From the IMG/VR virus record IMGVR_UViG_3300008113_001033, positions 1-31,980 of that record: 31,980 bases of DNA; one strand, written 5' to 3'. Below the pieces are notes generated by a model. That model had not been told where the DNA came from. It ran no database searches and was given only the letters and a program-made list of their open reading frames with translations. A program made the translations under genes and the position numbers. Positions 23,594 to 31,677 of the stretch are shown piece after piece. The stretch comes from a virus. Position 1 is the first letter of the stretch. Every line of letters starts with the position of its first letter.

Positions 23594-24528
23594 TACTATC
23601 AACAGGACATAGCACAAAATATCTAAACGATTATAAGAGCGGTAAGATATCTCAAGGGTTGGGTATAGGATGTGTATTAGATGACTACATTAGATTTAAA
23701 CGTAAGCAGCTAAATATAGTTTTAGGACACGACAACGTAGGTAAATCTTATTGGATGGAATGGTACTTTCTTGCATTGGCTACTAACCACGATTTAAAAA
23801 CAGTTGTTTGGATGGGTGAGAATTCAAGCGGACAAGTAATGCGTGATTTAATACAAATGTATTCAGGTAAACATTTTAAGGATTTAACTTATGATGAGAT
23901 ACGCAAACACGAATCATTTATTGAATACTATTTTAAATTCTTAAGCAATGAAAAACTATACAAGCCAAAAGAAGTTTTAGATATAATTGGTTCTACAGAT
24001 GCAGATATAGGATTTATTGACCCATTTACAGGATTAGATAGAGGAATGCAGCATTCAGATAACTATGAATTTTTAAATACTACAAGACAATTCTGCAATC
24101 AATCTGGAAAGACTTTGTATGTATCAACACATCCTAACTCCGAAAGTGGTAGAAGCGGTATGTTATACGGAGATGATTTTCCTGAATGGAAAGGACATTT
24201 AAAACCACCACTTAAAGCGCACATAGAAGGCGGTAAACCTTTCTTAAATCGATGTGACGATATGTTAATCATTCACAGGTTAGTTAAGCATCCTACAATG
24301 AAATATTCTACAATGATAGACATAGAAAAAATTAAAGATAGAGATACAGGTGGTCAATGTACTGAGTTAGGTATGCCTTTATTATTTGATTTTAATAGTG
24401 GATTAGGATTTAAGATTGGTGGCATTGACCCTATAAAAAGACGAAATAATATAATGAATAATGAAACGCAATCTTTTTACAGAGCATTAGAACATAATAG
24501 TAACTTTGACGATAAACTCCCTTTTTAA
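23590..24528 (+). CDS. RecA-like replicative helicase/ATPase
   Basis: A 312-residue protein with Walker A GHDNVGKS at 46-53 and Walker B IGFIDPF in the middle. YVSTHPNSESGRSGMLYG follows as a sensor-like segment. This is the layout of the RepA/DnaB-like hexameric helicases found in Bacteroidota phages next to the organiser gene. The C-terminus, NFDDKLPF, closely resembles the tip of bacterial SSB (acidic residues then PF). It would unwind DNA at the fork. Confidence 0.7.
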   Translation: MILSTGHSTKYLNDYKSGKISQGLGIGCVLDDYIRFKRKQLNIVLGHDNVGKSYWMEWYFLALATNHDLKTVVWMGENSSGQVMRDLIQMYSGKHFKDLTYDEIRKHESFIEYYFKFLSNEKLYKPKEVLDIIGSTDADIGFIDPFTGLDRGMQHSDNYEFLNTTRQFCNQSGKTLYVSTHPNSESGRSGMLYGDDFPEWKGHLKPPLKAHIEGGKPFLNRCDDMLIIHRLVKHPTMKYSTMIDIEKIKDRDTGGQCTELGMPLLFDFNSGLGFKIGGIDPIKRRNNIMNNETQSFYRALEHNSNFDDKLPF

Positions 24529-24529
24529 T

Positions 24530-25378
24530 ATGAAGACAGTAAACAGTATAAGCGGTGGTAAGACATCGAGTTACATAGCAGCCAATTATCCAGCTGATTT
24601 TAACATATTTGCTTTAGTAAGAACAAACGATAAAAAATGTTTATTTCCCGATGCTAAAATACGTCAAATTGTAAGCGACAAGATAGGACACGATTTTATA
24701 GGAACTTTAGAAGAAGATACTATTATCTATACAATACTTGATTTAGAACAGTTTATAGGCAAAGAAATAGTATGGTTAAGTGATACCACTTTTGATGAGG
24801 TAATAGCGAGTTATAAGATGGCAAATGGTAAAAATTATTTACCTAATCAAATGACAAGATACTGTACGGTAGATATGAAAGTTAAACCTATTGCTCAATG
24901 GTGTTATGAAAATATTGAACTTCCTTTAGAAATGCGAATTGGATTTAGAGCAAATGAAATGAGCCGAGCAAAAACTATGATTGAAAGAGCGGTAGATGGA
25001 ATAGAAAGTTTTAAGTTTAAGGTAGGAGAAAAAAACGGAAGGAATAAATGGAAAGAACTTCCATATAGAAAAGTAGAATTTCCTTTAATTAAGGATGCAA
25101 TTTTTAAAGATAAAATAGAAAAGTATTGGGAAGATAAACCTGTAAGATTTGCTTACCGAAACAATTGTGTAGGATGTTTTCATAGAAACGAATTGATGTT
25201 AAAGTATATGAGTGAGAAGGCAAGTAAACAATTTGATTGGTTTATTGAGCAAGAACAAAAAAACAACTGTACTTTTAAAAGCGGAATAACTTACGAAAAA
25301 ATTAAAAACCACAGATTGCAATTAGACTTATTTGATGAAGACTTTCAAGATTGCGATTCTGGATATTGCGGACTATAA
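24530..25378 (+). CDS. PAPS reductase-family protein
   Basis: Start at the ATG at 24530 (two bases after the helicase stop), giving 282 residues. SISGGKTSSY at residues 6-15 is the PP-loop motif of adenine-nucleotide alpha-hydrolases. NQMTRYCTVDMKVKPIAQW matches the RxCTxxxK segment of phage and Dnd-type members. Two further Cys clusters occur (NNCVGCFHRN and the C-terminal DCDSGYCGL), which might bind a metal. The canonical ECGIHxG of sulfate-assimilating enzymes is absent. The function in phages is unsettled; sulfur transfer to nucleic acid is a possibility. Confidence 0.65.
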   Translation: MKTVNSISGGKTSSYIAANYPADFNIFALVRTNDKKCLFPDAKIRQIVSDKIGHDFIGTLEEDTIIYTILDLEQFIGKEIVWLSDTTFDEVIASYKMANGKNYLPNQMTRYCTVDMKVKPIAQWCYENIELPLEMRIGFRANEMSRAKTMIERAVDGIESFKFKVGEKNGRNKWKELPYRKVEFPLIKDAIFKDKIEKYWEDKPVRFAYRNNCVGCFHRNELMLKYMSEKASKQFDWFIEQEQKNNCTFKSGITYEKIKNHRLQLDLFDEDFQDCDSGYCGL

Positions 25379-25388
25379 AACAAAACAG

Positions 25389-25661
25389 ATGAACTTATTT
25401 GATGTAATACACGCTAAGACTTCCTTAAATGCGATTATAGGAAGCATCCGACTTTCTCTACACGATTTACGAGAGAAACACGAACACAGAAAGGATTTAA
25501 TAGAAACCTTAGAAAAATACGAAATATGGATGAGTGAAACCAGAGATACTTTAAGTGCTATGGAAGATGAGAACAAGCAGCTAATTAGAAGACTTGCTCA
25601 GTATCATACAGAGTATTTAAAATTGAAGCGAGAAAATAATGAATTAAAAGAAATATTATGA
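25389..25661 (+). CDS. Coiled-coil protein, unknown function
   Basis: I start at the ATG at 25389 (90 residues, NLFDVIHAKTSLNAIIGSIR). The frame is open upstream to 25332 but that lies inside the PAPS-reductase-like gene. The second half is a heptad-rich coiled coil (EDENKQLIRRLAQYHTEYLK). ATGA overlap with the methyltransferase. Function unknown. Confidence 0.5.
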   Translation: MNLFDVIHAKTSLNAIIGSIRLSLHDLREKHEHRKDLIETLEKYEIWMSETRDTLSAMEDENKQLIRRLAQYHTEYLKLKRENNELKEIL

Positions 25662-26326
25662 AGATTTTAAATTTATATGCTTGTTTAGGAGGTAACCGAT
25701 ACAAGTGGGATGAGGTAGCAAATAACTTAGAAATAACTGCCGTAGAACTTGACGCTGAAGCTGCGAGATTATATCAAGAAAGATTCCCAAATGACACAGT
25801 AATAGTTACGGATGCACACCAATACTTATTAGACCATTACAAAGAGTTTGATTTTATTTGGAGTTCACCGCCTTGTCCCACTCATTCAAGAGCAAGATAT
25901 TGGAATAGTTCAAACTACGATACTACAACTGAACCTGTTTATCCGGATATGAAGTTATATGAAGAGATATTATTTTTACAACATTATTATAAACACGGAA
26001 AATTTGTAGTTGAAAATGTAATACCATACTATGAGCCATTAATACACGCACAAAAACGAGGAAGGCATTTGTACTGGACCAACTTTAATTTGCCGAATGA
26101 TTTAAATGATAGAAGATTTGCAATCAGTTCAGCAAAACAAGAGTTAAAAGGTTTATGTGATTTTCATAATTACGACTTTACAAAATATGAAGGCAAACAA
26201 TCTGTTTTAAAAATGGCTCGTAACCTGGTTGACTATGAAGCAGGAAAAACGATACTTGAAACTGCTTTAGGAATAATAAGAAAACAAGATGTTAACCAAG
26301 TATCAATATTTGACTTTGACGTATGA
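25658..26326 (+). CDS. C5-cytosine DNA methyltransferase (small, orphan)
   Basis: A 222-residue protein with motif I NLYACLGGNR, the PC motif WSSPPCPTHSRAR (catalytic Cys73), and ENV at 119-121 (VVENVIPYYEPL). A short recognition part and the C-terminal VLKMARNLVDYEAGKTILE follow. It is smaller than typical C5 enzymes, as in related phage proteins, with no nuclease partner nearby. Such orphan enzymes usually protect phage DNA from host restriction. Target sequence unknown. Confidence 0.75.
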   Translation: MKILNLYACLGGNRYKWDEVANNLEITAVELDAEAARLYQERFPNDTVIVTDAHQYLLDHYKEFDFIWSSPPCPTHSRARYWNSSNYDTTTEPVYPDMKLYEEILFLQHYYKHGKFVVENVIPYYEPLIHAQKRGRHLYWTNFNLPNDLNDRRFAISSAKQELKGLCDFHNYDFTKYEGKQSVLKMARNLVDYEAGKTILETALGIIRKQDVNQVSIFDFDV

Positions 26327-26850
26327 AAGCTAAAAAATGCAAAGTATGTAAAAACGAATTTACACCGATATACACTACTGCACAAAGCACCTGTAGTTTA
26401 AACTGTGCTATTGAACAAACTGCTCAGAAGAAAAGCAAAGCGTGGAAAGAACGTAAGAAGATATTAAAAGACGAACTAACTACTGTGCAAGATTTAATGA
26501 AAGTAGCGCAGCAAGTATTTAACAAGTATATCAGGTTAAGAGACGAGGGTAATTTATGCGTGAGTTGTGGTAAAACACCTAAGAAAGGAAACGCAGGGCA
26601 TTTTTATTCAGCAGGTGGACACTTCAACGTGAGGTTTGATGAGCGCAATGTACACTTACAATGTGAGTATTGCAATTCGTTTTTATCTGGCAATCTTTTA
26701 CCTTACCGTGAAAATCTTTTAGTTAAGTTAGGATATGAAGAATTTGAACGTTTAAGCATTGATGCGATGAAAACACGAAAGTTCACACGAGAAGAATTAA
26801 AAGAGATCATAGAAAAATATAAGAAAAAAATAAAAGACTTTAAAAATTAA
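26323..26850 (+). CDS. ninG: NinG-like recombination endonuclease
   Basis: A 175-residue protein with a zinc knuckle at the start (KKCKVCKNEF, then TCSLNCA), a basic helix (KKSKAWKERKKILKDEL) and a second region LCVSCGKT ... NAGHFYSAGGHFNVRFDERN with LQCEYCNSFLSGN. This is the NinG/Rap family pattern. These proteins bind branched DNA and help recombination, consistent with the ERF and YqaJ-like partners upstream. Confidence 0.7.
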   Translation: MKAKKCKVCKNEFTPIYTTAQSTCSLNCAIEQTAQKKSKAWKERKKILKDELTTVQDLMKVAQQVFNKYIRLRDEGNLCVSCGKTPKKGNAGHFYSAGGHFNVRFDERNVHLQCEYCNSFLSGNLLPYRENLLVKLGYEEFERLSIDAMKTRKFTREELKEIIEKYKKKIKDFKN

Positions 26851-26853
26851 ATA

Positions 26854-26861
26854 TATATTTG
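26854..26861 (+). promoter_or_regulatory. Promoter -7 box (TATATTTG)
   Basis: TATATTTG in A/T-rich sequence right after the NinG stop. The transcript would start about 26868, shortly before the ATG at 26883. This supports 26883 over the TTG at 26859 as the start of the next gene. The -33 region is only T-rich. Confidence 0.55.
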
Positions 26862-26882
26862 AACCAACAAAACAGAAAAATT

Positions 26883-27191
26883 ATGAAAGTAGAAATCCAA
26901 AACTTTACAGGAACTCAGAAAGAGTTTGAATTAGAAATCGTCTATTCACAAGGAGTGATAGAAGCATTCTCAGCTAAAGCCGAGTATAGCTATAAATACA
27001 ACTTAGCAACTGACACACCAGAGTTTATCTTTGAAAGCATTCAAGGGGCGAAATGGAATGGCATTACAGGTATTTACTATCCTTATGTTTTCTCGGAGGA
27101 AGAATGTGATGCAATTGAAGCACAGATGAGAGACCAAATTGATTGGGAAGAGATTATAGATGTGTTAAACAATTGGAATAATAGAGACTGA
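26883..27191 (+). CDS. Unknown early/middle protein
   Basis: A 102-residue acidic protein starting KVEIQNFTGTQKEFELEIVY; the promoter just upstream decides this start. The C-terminal part is acidic (FSEEECDAIEAQMRDQIDWE). No family recognised. Confidence 0.55.
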   Translation: MKVEIQNFTGTQKEFELEIVYSQGVIEAFSAKAEYSYKYNLATDTPEFIFESIQGAKWNGITGIYYPYVFSEEECDAIEAQMRDQIDWEEIIDVLNNWNNRD

Positions 27192-27192
27192 T

Positions 27193-27411
27193 ATGAAAGC
27201 AATATTAGAATTTAACCTACCAGAAGACGCACACGAATACAATCTTGTAAACAAGGCGGTAGATATGAGCGTAGTGCTTCACGAGTTCGACCAATATTTA
27301 AGAGGGAGACTTAAATACGAAGACAATATAACCGACGATGCATATAACGCAGTTGAAGAAGCACGAGAGAAGTTATGGGAAATGTGTAGAGATGGAGGTA
27401 TAGAACTATGA
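27193..27411 (+). CDS. Unknown small protein (72 aa)
   Basis: A 72-residue acidic protein (KAILEFNLPEDAHEYNLVNK, VVLHEFDQYLRGRLKYED) of a kind common in phages of many hosts, where EFNLPED is a recurrent start and the rest is helical. No enzymatic role is known. ATGA overlap with the next gene. Confidence 0.55.
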   Translation: MKAILEFNLPEDAHEYNLVNKAVDMSVVLHEFDQYLRGRLKYEDNITDDAYNAVEEAREKLWEMCRDGGIEL

Positions 27412-27635
27412 AAGTAACAGAACTAAAAATCTATCACGCTACAATGTTTGTTATATTTAGCGTAATACTTGTTTTACTCGTTTCTAAGACACTTTCTACT
27501 AATAGTAATAGCAAAGTATATCCAATAGAAAGAAGTACGATTAAAACGTCTTATTTAAAGCCATCTCATTTATCAAAAGAAAACCTATCTTTGCATAAAC
27601 AAAATTATTACGAGACATTATGGAACGAGAAATAG
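27408..27635 (+). CDS. Small single-pass membrane protein
   Basis: A 75-residue protein with one transmembrane helix (ATMFVIFSVILVLLVSKTL, about residues 11-29) and a polar tail. Overlaps the next membrane-protein gene by 16 bases. Function unknown. Confidence 0.5.
   Translation: MKVTELKIYHATMFVIFSVILVLLVSKTLSTNSNSKVYPIERSTIKTSYLKPSHLSKENLSLHKQNYYETLWNEK
27586..27593 (+). promoter_or_regulatory. Possible promoter -7 box (TATCTTTG)
   Basis: TATCTTTG lies inside the end of the 27408 gene, 27 bases before the ATG at 27620 and upstream of the sigma-factor gene. No -33 element visible; it may be a chance match. Confidence 0.25.
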
Positions 27636-27796
27636 TATTTATATACCTTTTGATTCAAGCATTTTTTATGTTAGGACTAAGTATGTTAGCATTTAAGTTT
27701 GAATATTTTAATTTATCAGTAATATTTTTAGCGATAGGTGGATTAAATTTATTAGCTTTGAGCATCTTTATTTATGATATATGGGTAGGAAGATAG
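27620..27796 (+). CDS. Small two-helix membrane protein (58 aa)
   Basis: A 58-residue ORF with two hydrophobic segments (IVFIYLLIQAFFMLGLSML and LSVIFLAIGGLNLLALSIFI) joined by a short polar turn, a holin-like layout. It overlaps its neighbours. It could be an antiholin or an inner-membrane effector; nothing decides this. Confidence 0.5.
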   Translation: MEREIVFIYLLIQAFFMLGLSMLAFKFEYFNLSVIFLAIGGLNLLALSIFIYDIWVGR

Positions 27797-27906
27797 TAAA
27801 AGACGAAATGCACAGGAAGTACAGAATAAAAAGACGTACTGCTGATTGGTTTTTAAGTTATATGTATGATGGTATGGCTTTTATAAGGCTAAATCCTGAA
27901 GAATGA
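27781..27906 (+). CDS. Small basic protein (41 aa)
   Basis: A 41-residue ORF beginning GRKIVKDEMHRKYRIKRRTA. It overlaps the membrane-protein gene by 16 bases; a later ATG at 27808 is possible. Highly basic first half, maybe nucleic-acid binding. Low support beyond the gene-packing style. Confidence 0.4.
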   Translation: MGRKIVKDEMHRKYRIKRRTADWFLSYMYDGMAFIRLNPEE

Positions 27907-27942
27907 AATATGTTTATAAGGTTATAGATTTAATTTGGGTGT

Positions 27943-28515
27943 ATGTTATTAGCCGATTGTATAGAAACGAAGACAACTGAAAATAGTTCAGAGTGGTTAG
28001 CATCGGTAGCAAAACACCACAAGCACTTTATATCGGTAGTTAAATCCTTTGGAGAAGACCGATACTCAGAAGATATAGTGCAGGAGATGTATTTAAGAAT
28101 CTACAAATACACGAACCCAGAGAAGATAATAAAAGACGGACAAGTAAATCAAGGCTTTATATGGTTTGTATTACGTAATATTTATGTAGACTACTGTAAG
28201 CAAAAATCTAAGATTGAAAAGGTTACTGTAAACGATGCTTTAGACATAAAAGATATTGACGTTAGCGGAATGGAGAAAGCTAAAAACGATATTGAACTAA
28301 AGATTTATATGGAGATAGATTCCTGGCATTGGTACGATACGATGTTATTTAAGTTATATAAAGAGAACAATCATTCTATGCGTGAGTTATCTGCGTTAAC
28401 TAAAATATCTGTAACGTCTATATTTCACACTATAAAGCATTGTAAGCAACGTTTGATTGAGAATGTAGGAGAAGACTATCAGGATTATTTGAATGGCGAT
28501 TATGAAAGAATCTGA
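27943..28515 (+). CDS. Sigma-70-like RNA polymerase sigma factor
   Basis: A 190-residue protein with an ECF-like layout: region 2 at about residues 42-90 (YSEDIVQEMYLRIYKY, FIWFVLRNIYVDYCKQK) and region 4 at about 130-172 (HSMRELSALTKISVTSIFHT, KHCKQRLIE). It would direct host RNA polymerase to phage late promoters. Its place between the early genes and the packaging genes, and the lack of host-type promoters in the structural region, support this role. Late promoter sequences are not known; the repeated elements at 6843, 9423 and 11687 are candidates. Confidence 0.7.
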   Translation: MLLADCIETKTTENSSEWLASVAKHHKHFISVVKSFGEDRYSEDIVQEMYLRIYKYTNPEKIIKDGQVNQGFIWFVLRNIYVDYCKQKSKIEKVTVNDALDIKDIDVSGMEKAKNDIELKIYMEIDSWHWYDTMLFKLYKENNHSMRELSALTKISVTSIFHTIKHCKQRLIENVGEDYQDYLNGDYERI

Positions 28516-28663
28516 AAACACATACACAACATTAGGAGAATTGCGCAGGAATTATACTGAGCAGTTAGATAAGTTTTATAAGTTGCTACAGAAATACGAA
28601 AAGCTACAGAAAGAATTTGACCAACTAAAAGAAAGATATATGAACTTAATAGATAATAAATGA
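28493..28663 (+). CDS. Small coiled-coil protein (56 aa)
   Basis: A 56-residue ORF overlapping the end of the sigma gene by 23 bases; ATG at 28502 is an alternative start. Mostly a coiled coil (QLDKFYKLLQKYEKLQKEFD). The ATGA overlap with the following gene supports translation. Function unknown. Confidence 0.45.
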   Translation: MAIMKESENTYTTLGELRRNYTEQLDKFYKLLQKYEKLQKEFDQLKERYMNLIDNK

Positions 28664-28836
28664 AGACGATAAAAGCGTATTTAGAAAACCAAAAGGAACT
28701 TGCATATGTAGGATATGCAAATAGCTTACAGAAAGAGAATGTAAATTTATTAGAGAGTAAACATTTTTTAGAAAGAATAGTACATTTAGAATTGTTAATT
28801 AAAGAATTAGGAAATGGAAAAGAAAAGAAGGGGTAG
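28660..28836 (+). CDS. Small helical protein (58 aa)
   Basis: A 58-residue ORF (KTIKAYLENQKELAYVGYAN at the start, VNLLESKHFLERIVHLELLI next), helical with a basic end. It overlaps the next gene by 23 bases. No family recognised. Confidence 0.45.
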   Translation: MKTIKAYLENQKELAYVGYANSLQKENVNLLESKHFLERIVHLELLIKELGNGKEKKG

Positions 28837-29278
28837 ACAGCCGAAGATAGTTAAAGAAGTTGTAGACATAGTAAAAGACGAAGCACAAGAATTAGTAAAC
28901 GAGATTAAAGAAGATGTCGCTGAAGGGTTAGGAGATACTTTAGAAAAGGTATTTGAGAAAACAGGCATCAAGAAGTTAGTTAAGTTTATCGCTGGAGAGG
29001 ACTGCGGATGCGATGAGCGTAAGAAGAAGCTAAATAAGTTATTTCCTTACAGAAAGATTAGCTGCCTAAATGAAGACGAATACAATGTATTAGATACTTT
29101 CTTTGGTAAGAATACTGCTGAAATAGCACCGAGTGACCAACACGAACTACTCAAAGTTTACAATAGAGTGTTAAACGTTAGACAAGAACCTACAAGCTGC
29201 TCAAGTTGTTGGAGAGATATTCTCAATCAGTTGAAGAAAGTGTACAAACAATATAAAGACGAAAACTCTGAAGACTAA
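28814..29278 (+). CDS. Unknown protein upstream of the terminase genes
   Basis: A 154-residue protein with a basic start (EKKRRGRQPKIVKEVVDIVK), an acidic amphipathic part (NEIKEDVAEGLGDTLEKVFE), then CGCDERKKKLNKLFPYR and CSSCWRDILNQLKKVYKQY. The four cysteines in CGC and CSSC could bind zinc. It often precedes terminase genes in related phages, from memory. A DNA-packaging or regulatory role is possible. Confidence 0.5.
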   Translation: MEKKRRGRQPKIVKEVVDIVKDEAQELVNEIKEDVAEGLGDTLEKVFEKTGIKKLVKFIAGEDCGCDERKKKLNKLFPYRKISCLNEDEYNVLDTFFGKNTAEIAPSDQHELLKVYNRVLNVRQEPTSCSSCWRDILNQLKKVYKQYKDENSED

Positions 29279-29288
29279 AGACTGCATA

Positions 29289-29471
29289 GTGAACTATTAT
29301 TTAGTAGTTATAAATCCAGAACTCCATAGACAAGTATGGAATAGTTTAAAACTCACTATGGCAATTGCTGAAGCTGAGTATATATTATTTTATGATAAAA
29401 CGATTAAAACAATCCATATGGAAGAGGTAGACTACGAACTATTTATAAGTTATAATTATTCACCGAACTAA
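29289..29471 (+). CDS. Small protein with GTG start (60 aa)
   Basis: A 60-residue protein beginning at a GTG (no in-frame ATG between the upstream stop and here): NYYLVVINPELHRQVWNSLK. Weakly supported by the compact gene packing; function unknown. Confidence 0.4.
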   Translation: MNYYLVVINPELHRQVWNSLKLTMAIAEAEYILFYDKTIKTIHMEEVDYELFISYNYSPN

Positions 29472-29486
29472 CAAAACACGAAACAA

Positions 29487-29915
29487 ATGGGAAGACCTAA
29501 TAAGATACATAGCCCCGAACACCTATGGGAGTTATTCCAAAGCTATAAGAAGAAGACTAAAGAAAACCCATTCATTGTAAAAGACTTTGTAGGTAAAGAC
29601 GCAGAGATGGTTTATAGAGAAAAGGAAAGACCTTTGACGATAGAAGGCTTTGAAAACTACTGTGCAGACCAAGAAATAATTCAAGATTTAGGAATGTATT
29701 TTAGTAATTCAAAAGGAAGGTATAAACGTTTTTCTACTATCTGTTCACGTATACGCAGGGAAGTGCGCTCAGACCAAATCGAAGGAGGTATGGCAGGTAT
29801 GTATAACCCATCTATCACACAGCGTCTAAATAGCCTTGTAGAGAAGACACAGACTACTATTATAGAACAACCCTTGTTTGATTTAGAAGGAGATAACGAA
29901 GAGTTGGAAGATTAA
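29487..29915 (+). CDS. terS: Terminase small subunit
   Basis: A 142-residue protein with GRPNKIHSPEHLWELFQSYK, KERPLTIEGFENYCADQEII and FSTICSRIRREVRSDQIEGG then MAGMYNPSITQRLNSLVEK, the pattern of the gp3-like DNA-packaging small terminase in Bacteroidota phages. The N-terminal half should bind the packaging site and the C-terminal part contact the large subunit. It precedes TerL with one small gene in between. Confidence 0.7.
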   Translation: MGRPNKIHSPEHLWELFQSYKKKTKENPFIVKDFVGKDAEMVYREKERPLTIEGFENYCADQEIIQDLGMYFSNSKGRYKRFSTICSRIRREVRSDQIEGGMAGMYNPSITQRLNSLVEKTQTTIIEQPLFDLEGDNEELED

Positions 29916-29921
29916 TTTAGG

Positions 29922-30341
29922 ATGAAAGAAATAATAGAGTATAATAATTTGATATTACAAGGTATTAATCCTGACAGAGCATTGAATAAAATTAAATTCA
30001 AATATATGTCTGTAGAAATGTTTAAATATTTAAATAATCAAAAGGCGGAAATAATTAAAATATGCAAAATACCAAATATTAAAAATAAAAAATTTGCAAG
30101 GGATTATTCAGATTGGAAGGAATATAAAAAAACAGTTTGGAATATTACAAAAAAACAAGATTTAAATTCATTGCCAAATATTGAAAAAAGAGGATTCAAG
30201 GATTATCATTTAGACCATAGAATATCTATATGGTATGGATATAAAAATAAAATTAATCCATTTATAATTGGCGATATAAGTAATTTAAAAATGATACCTT
30301 GTAAAGAAAATATGTTAAAAGGAGTAAAGTCAATTTTTTAA
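29922..30341 (+). CDS. HNH endonuclease between the terminase genes
   Basis: A 139-residue protein ending in an HNH-like core: YHLDHRISIWYGYKNKINPF and IGDISNLKMIPCKENMLKG, with the DH and N...K pairs of the motif. The gene is noticeably richer in AAA and ATA codons than its neighbours, suggesting recent arrival. HNH enzymes near terminases can act in packaging (as in HK97) or be mobile homing enzymes; the base composition favours the latter here. Confidence 0.6.
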   Translation: MKEIIEYNNLILQGINPDRALNKIKFKYMSVEMFKYLNNQKAEIIKICKIPNIKNKKFARDYSDWKEYKKTVWNITKKQDLNSLPNIEKRGFKDYHLDHRISIWYGYKNKINPFIIGDISNLKMIPCKENMLKGVKSIF

Positions 30342-30349
30342 ATACAATA

Positions 30350-31510
30350 ATGTTCAAAGTAACTACTGCTATACGAAAGATTCTTGCGTTAAAAAAACGG
30401 ATTAAGATAATTCAAGGCGGAACTTCGGCGGGAAAAACATTTGGGATATTGCCCATTCTTATAGATAAAGCAGCAAGGCAATCAGGACTTGAGATTAGTA
30501 TAGTAGCTGAAACAATACCACATTTAAGAAGAGGTGCATTAAAAGACTTCTTAAAGATTATGAGGTGGACTAATAGATATGTAGATGCAAACTTTAATAA
30601 ATCACTTTTAAGATATGAATTTGCGAATGGCAGTGTTATGGAATTCTTTTCGGCTGATGATAGTTCTAAGCTACGGGGTGCTCGTAGGGATATACTATAT
30701 ATTAACGAGTGCAATAATGTCACTTTTGAAGCGTACAATGAGTTATCGATTAGAACGAAGAGAGAAGTATTTTTAGACTTTAACCCTGCAAATGAGTTTT
30801 GGGTACACACAGAACTAAAAGACGAACCAGATTCAGATTTTATAATTCTAACCTACAAGGATAACGAAGCCTTAGACCAATCCATAATAGACCAAATAGA
30901 AAAGAACAAGGAGAAAGCGAAGACATCTGAGTATTGGAGGAATTGGTGGAACGTTTACGGACTTGGTTTAGTAGGTAGCTTAGAGGGAGTAGTGTTTAAT
31001 AATTGGAAGATAATCGACACTATTCCGATTGAGGCACGATTAATTGGCATAGGATTAGACTTTGGTTATTCAGTAGACCCTACTGCAATAGTAGAAATAT
31101 ATCAATACAACGGACAAAGAATAGTAAGAGAGAAGGTATATCGCACAGGTATGCTTAACTCTGACATCGCTAAAGAACTACAAAAAAACGTAGTAGTGTA
31201 TGCTGATAGTGCTGAACCTAAAAGTATAGAAGAAATACGCAGACAAGGAATAACGATTAAAGGCGTTACGAAGGGTAAGGACTCGATTAATTACGGAATA
31301 GATGTAATGCAACGCCAAGAGTATTTAGTAACGTCAGACAGTATTAATCTAATCAAGGAACTTAGAAGCTACTGCTGGGACACGGATAGAACAGGAGTAA
31401 GATTAAATAAACCCGCAGGAGGCAACGACCATATTATAGATGCACTGAGGTATCACGAAATGGAAACTTTAGGATTAAACAATAGCTATGGAACATACGC
31501 CATCCGTTGA
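30350..31510 (+). CDS. terL: Terminase large subunit
   Basis: A full-length 386-residue packaging ATPase-nuclease. Walker A is IQGGTSAGKT (residues 21-30) and the Walker B region is DILYINECNN (114-123, Glu120 catalytic). The nuclease part has acidic sites in GIGLDFGYSVDPTA, VVYADSAEPKSIEE and NDHIIDALRYHE. It cuts concatemeric DNA and pumps it into the prohead through the portal. No disruption is seen, unlike several other long genes here. The next gene starts inside its end. Confidence 0.85.
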   Translation: MFKVTTAIRKILALKKRIKIIQGGTSAGKTFGILPILIDKAARQSGLEISIVAETIPHLRRGALKDFLKIMRWTNRYVDANFNKSLLRYEFANGSVMEFFSADDSSKLRGARRDILYINECNNVTFEAYNELSIRTKREVFLDFNPANEFWVHTELKDEPDSDFIILTYKDNEALDQSIIDQIEKNKEKAKTSEYWRNWWNVYGLGLVGSLEGVVFNNWKIIDTIPIEARLIGIGLDFGYSVDPTAIVEIYQYNGQRIVREKVYRTGMLNSDIAKELQKNVVVYADSAEPKSIEEIRRQGITIKGVTKGKDSINYGIDVMQRQEYLVTSDSINLIKELRSYCWDTDRTGVRLNKPAGGNDHIIDALRYHEMETLGLNNSYGTYAIR

Positions 31511-31664
31511 GGAAATGATAGCCGTAGTTAAAGACTACATACACGATAGAAAGCGTGTAAGGGTAAAAATAGTATTTGACAACCCAATGAGAATGCGAAG
31601 AGATGTAATGCTCTTAAACGAAGCCTATAGCATAGCAGTTATGTATAACAATAAGGATAAATAA
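31488..31664 (+). CDS. Small protein downstream of TerL (58 aa)
   Basis: A 58-residue ORF overlapping the TerL end by 23 bases: EHTPSVEEMIAVVKDYIHDR, then VRVKIVFDNPMRMRRDVMLL. It sits between TerL and the tail chaperone. Function unknown. Confidence 0.5.
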   Translation: MEHTPSVEEMIAVVKDYIHDRKRVRVKIVFDNPMRMRRDVMLLNEAYSIAVMYNNKDK

Positions 31665-31677
31665 AAGTTATAAAAAT

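Noticed and set aside
27903-27980. 25-residue ORF before the sigma gene (KYVYKVIDLIWVYVISRLYR)
   Set aside because: ATGA-type overlap and a hydrophobic core are suggestive, but it overlaps the sigma gene and is too short to support.
30412-30810. 132-residue minus-strand ORF opposite the large terminase
   Set aside because: Lies completely inside the terminase ORF, whose motifs are intact; no own start context.
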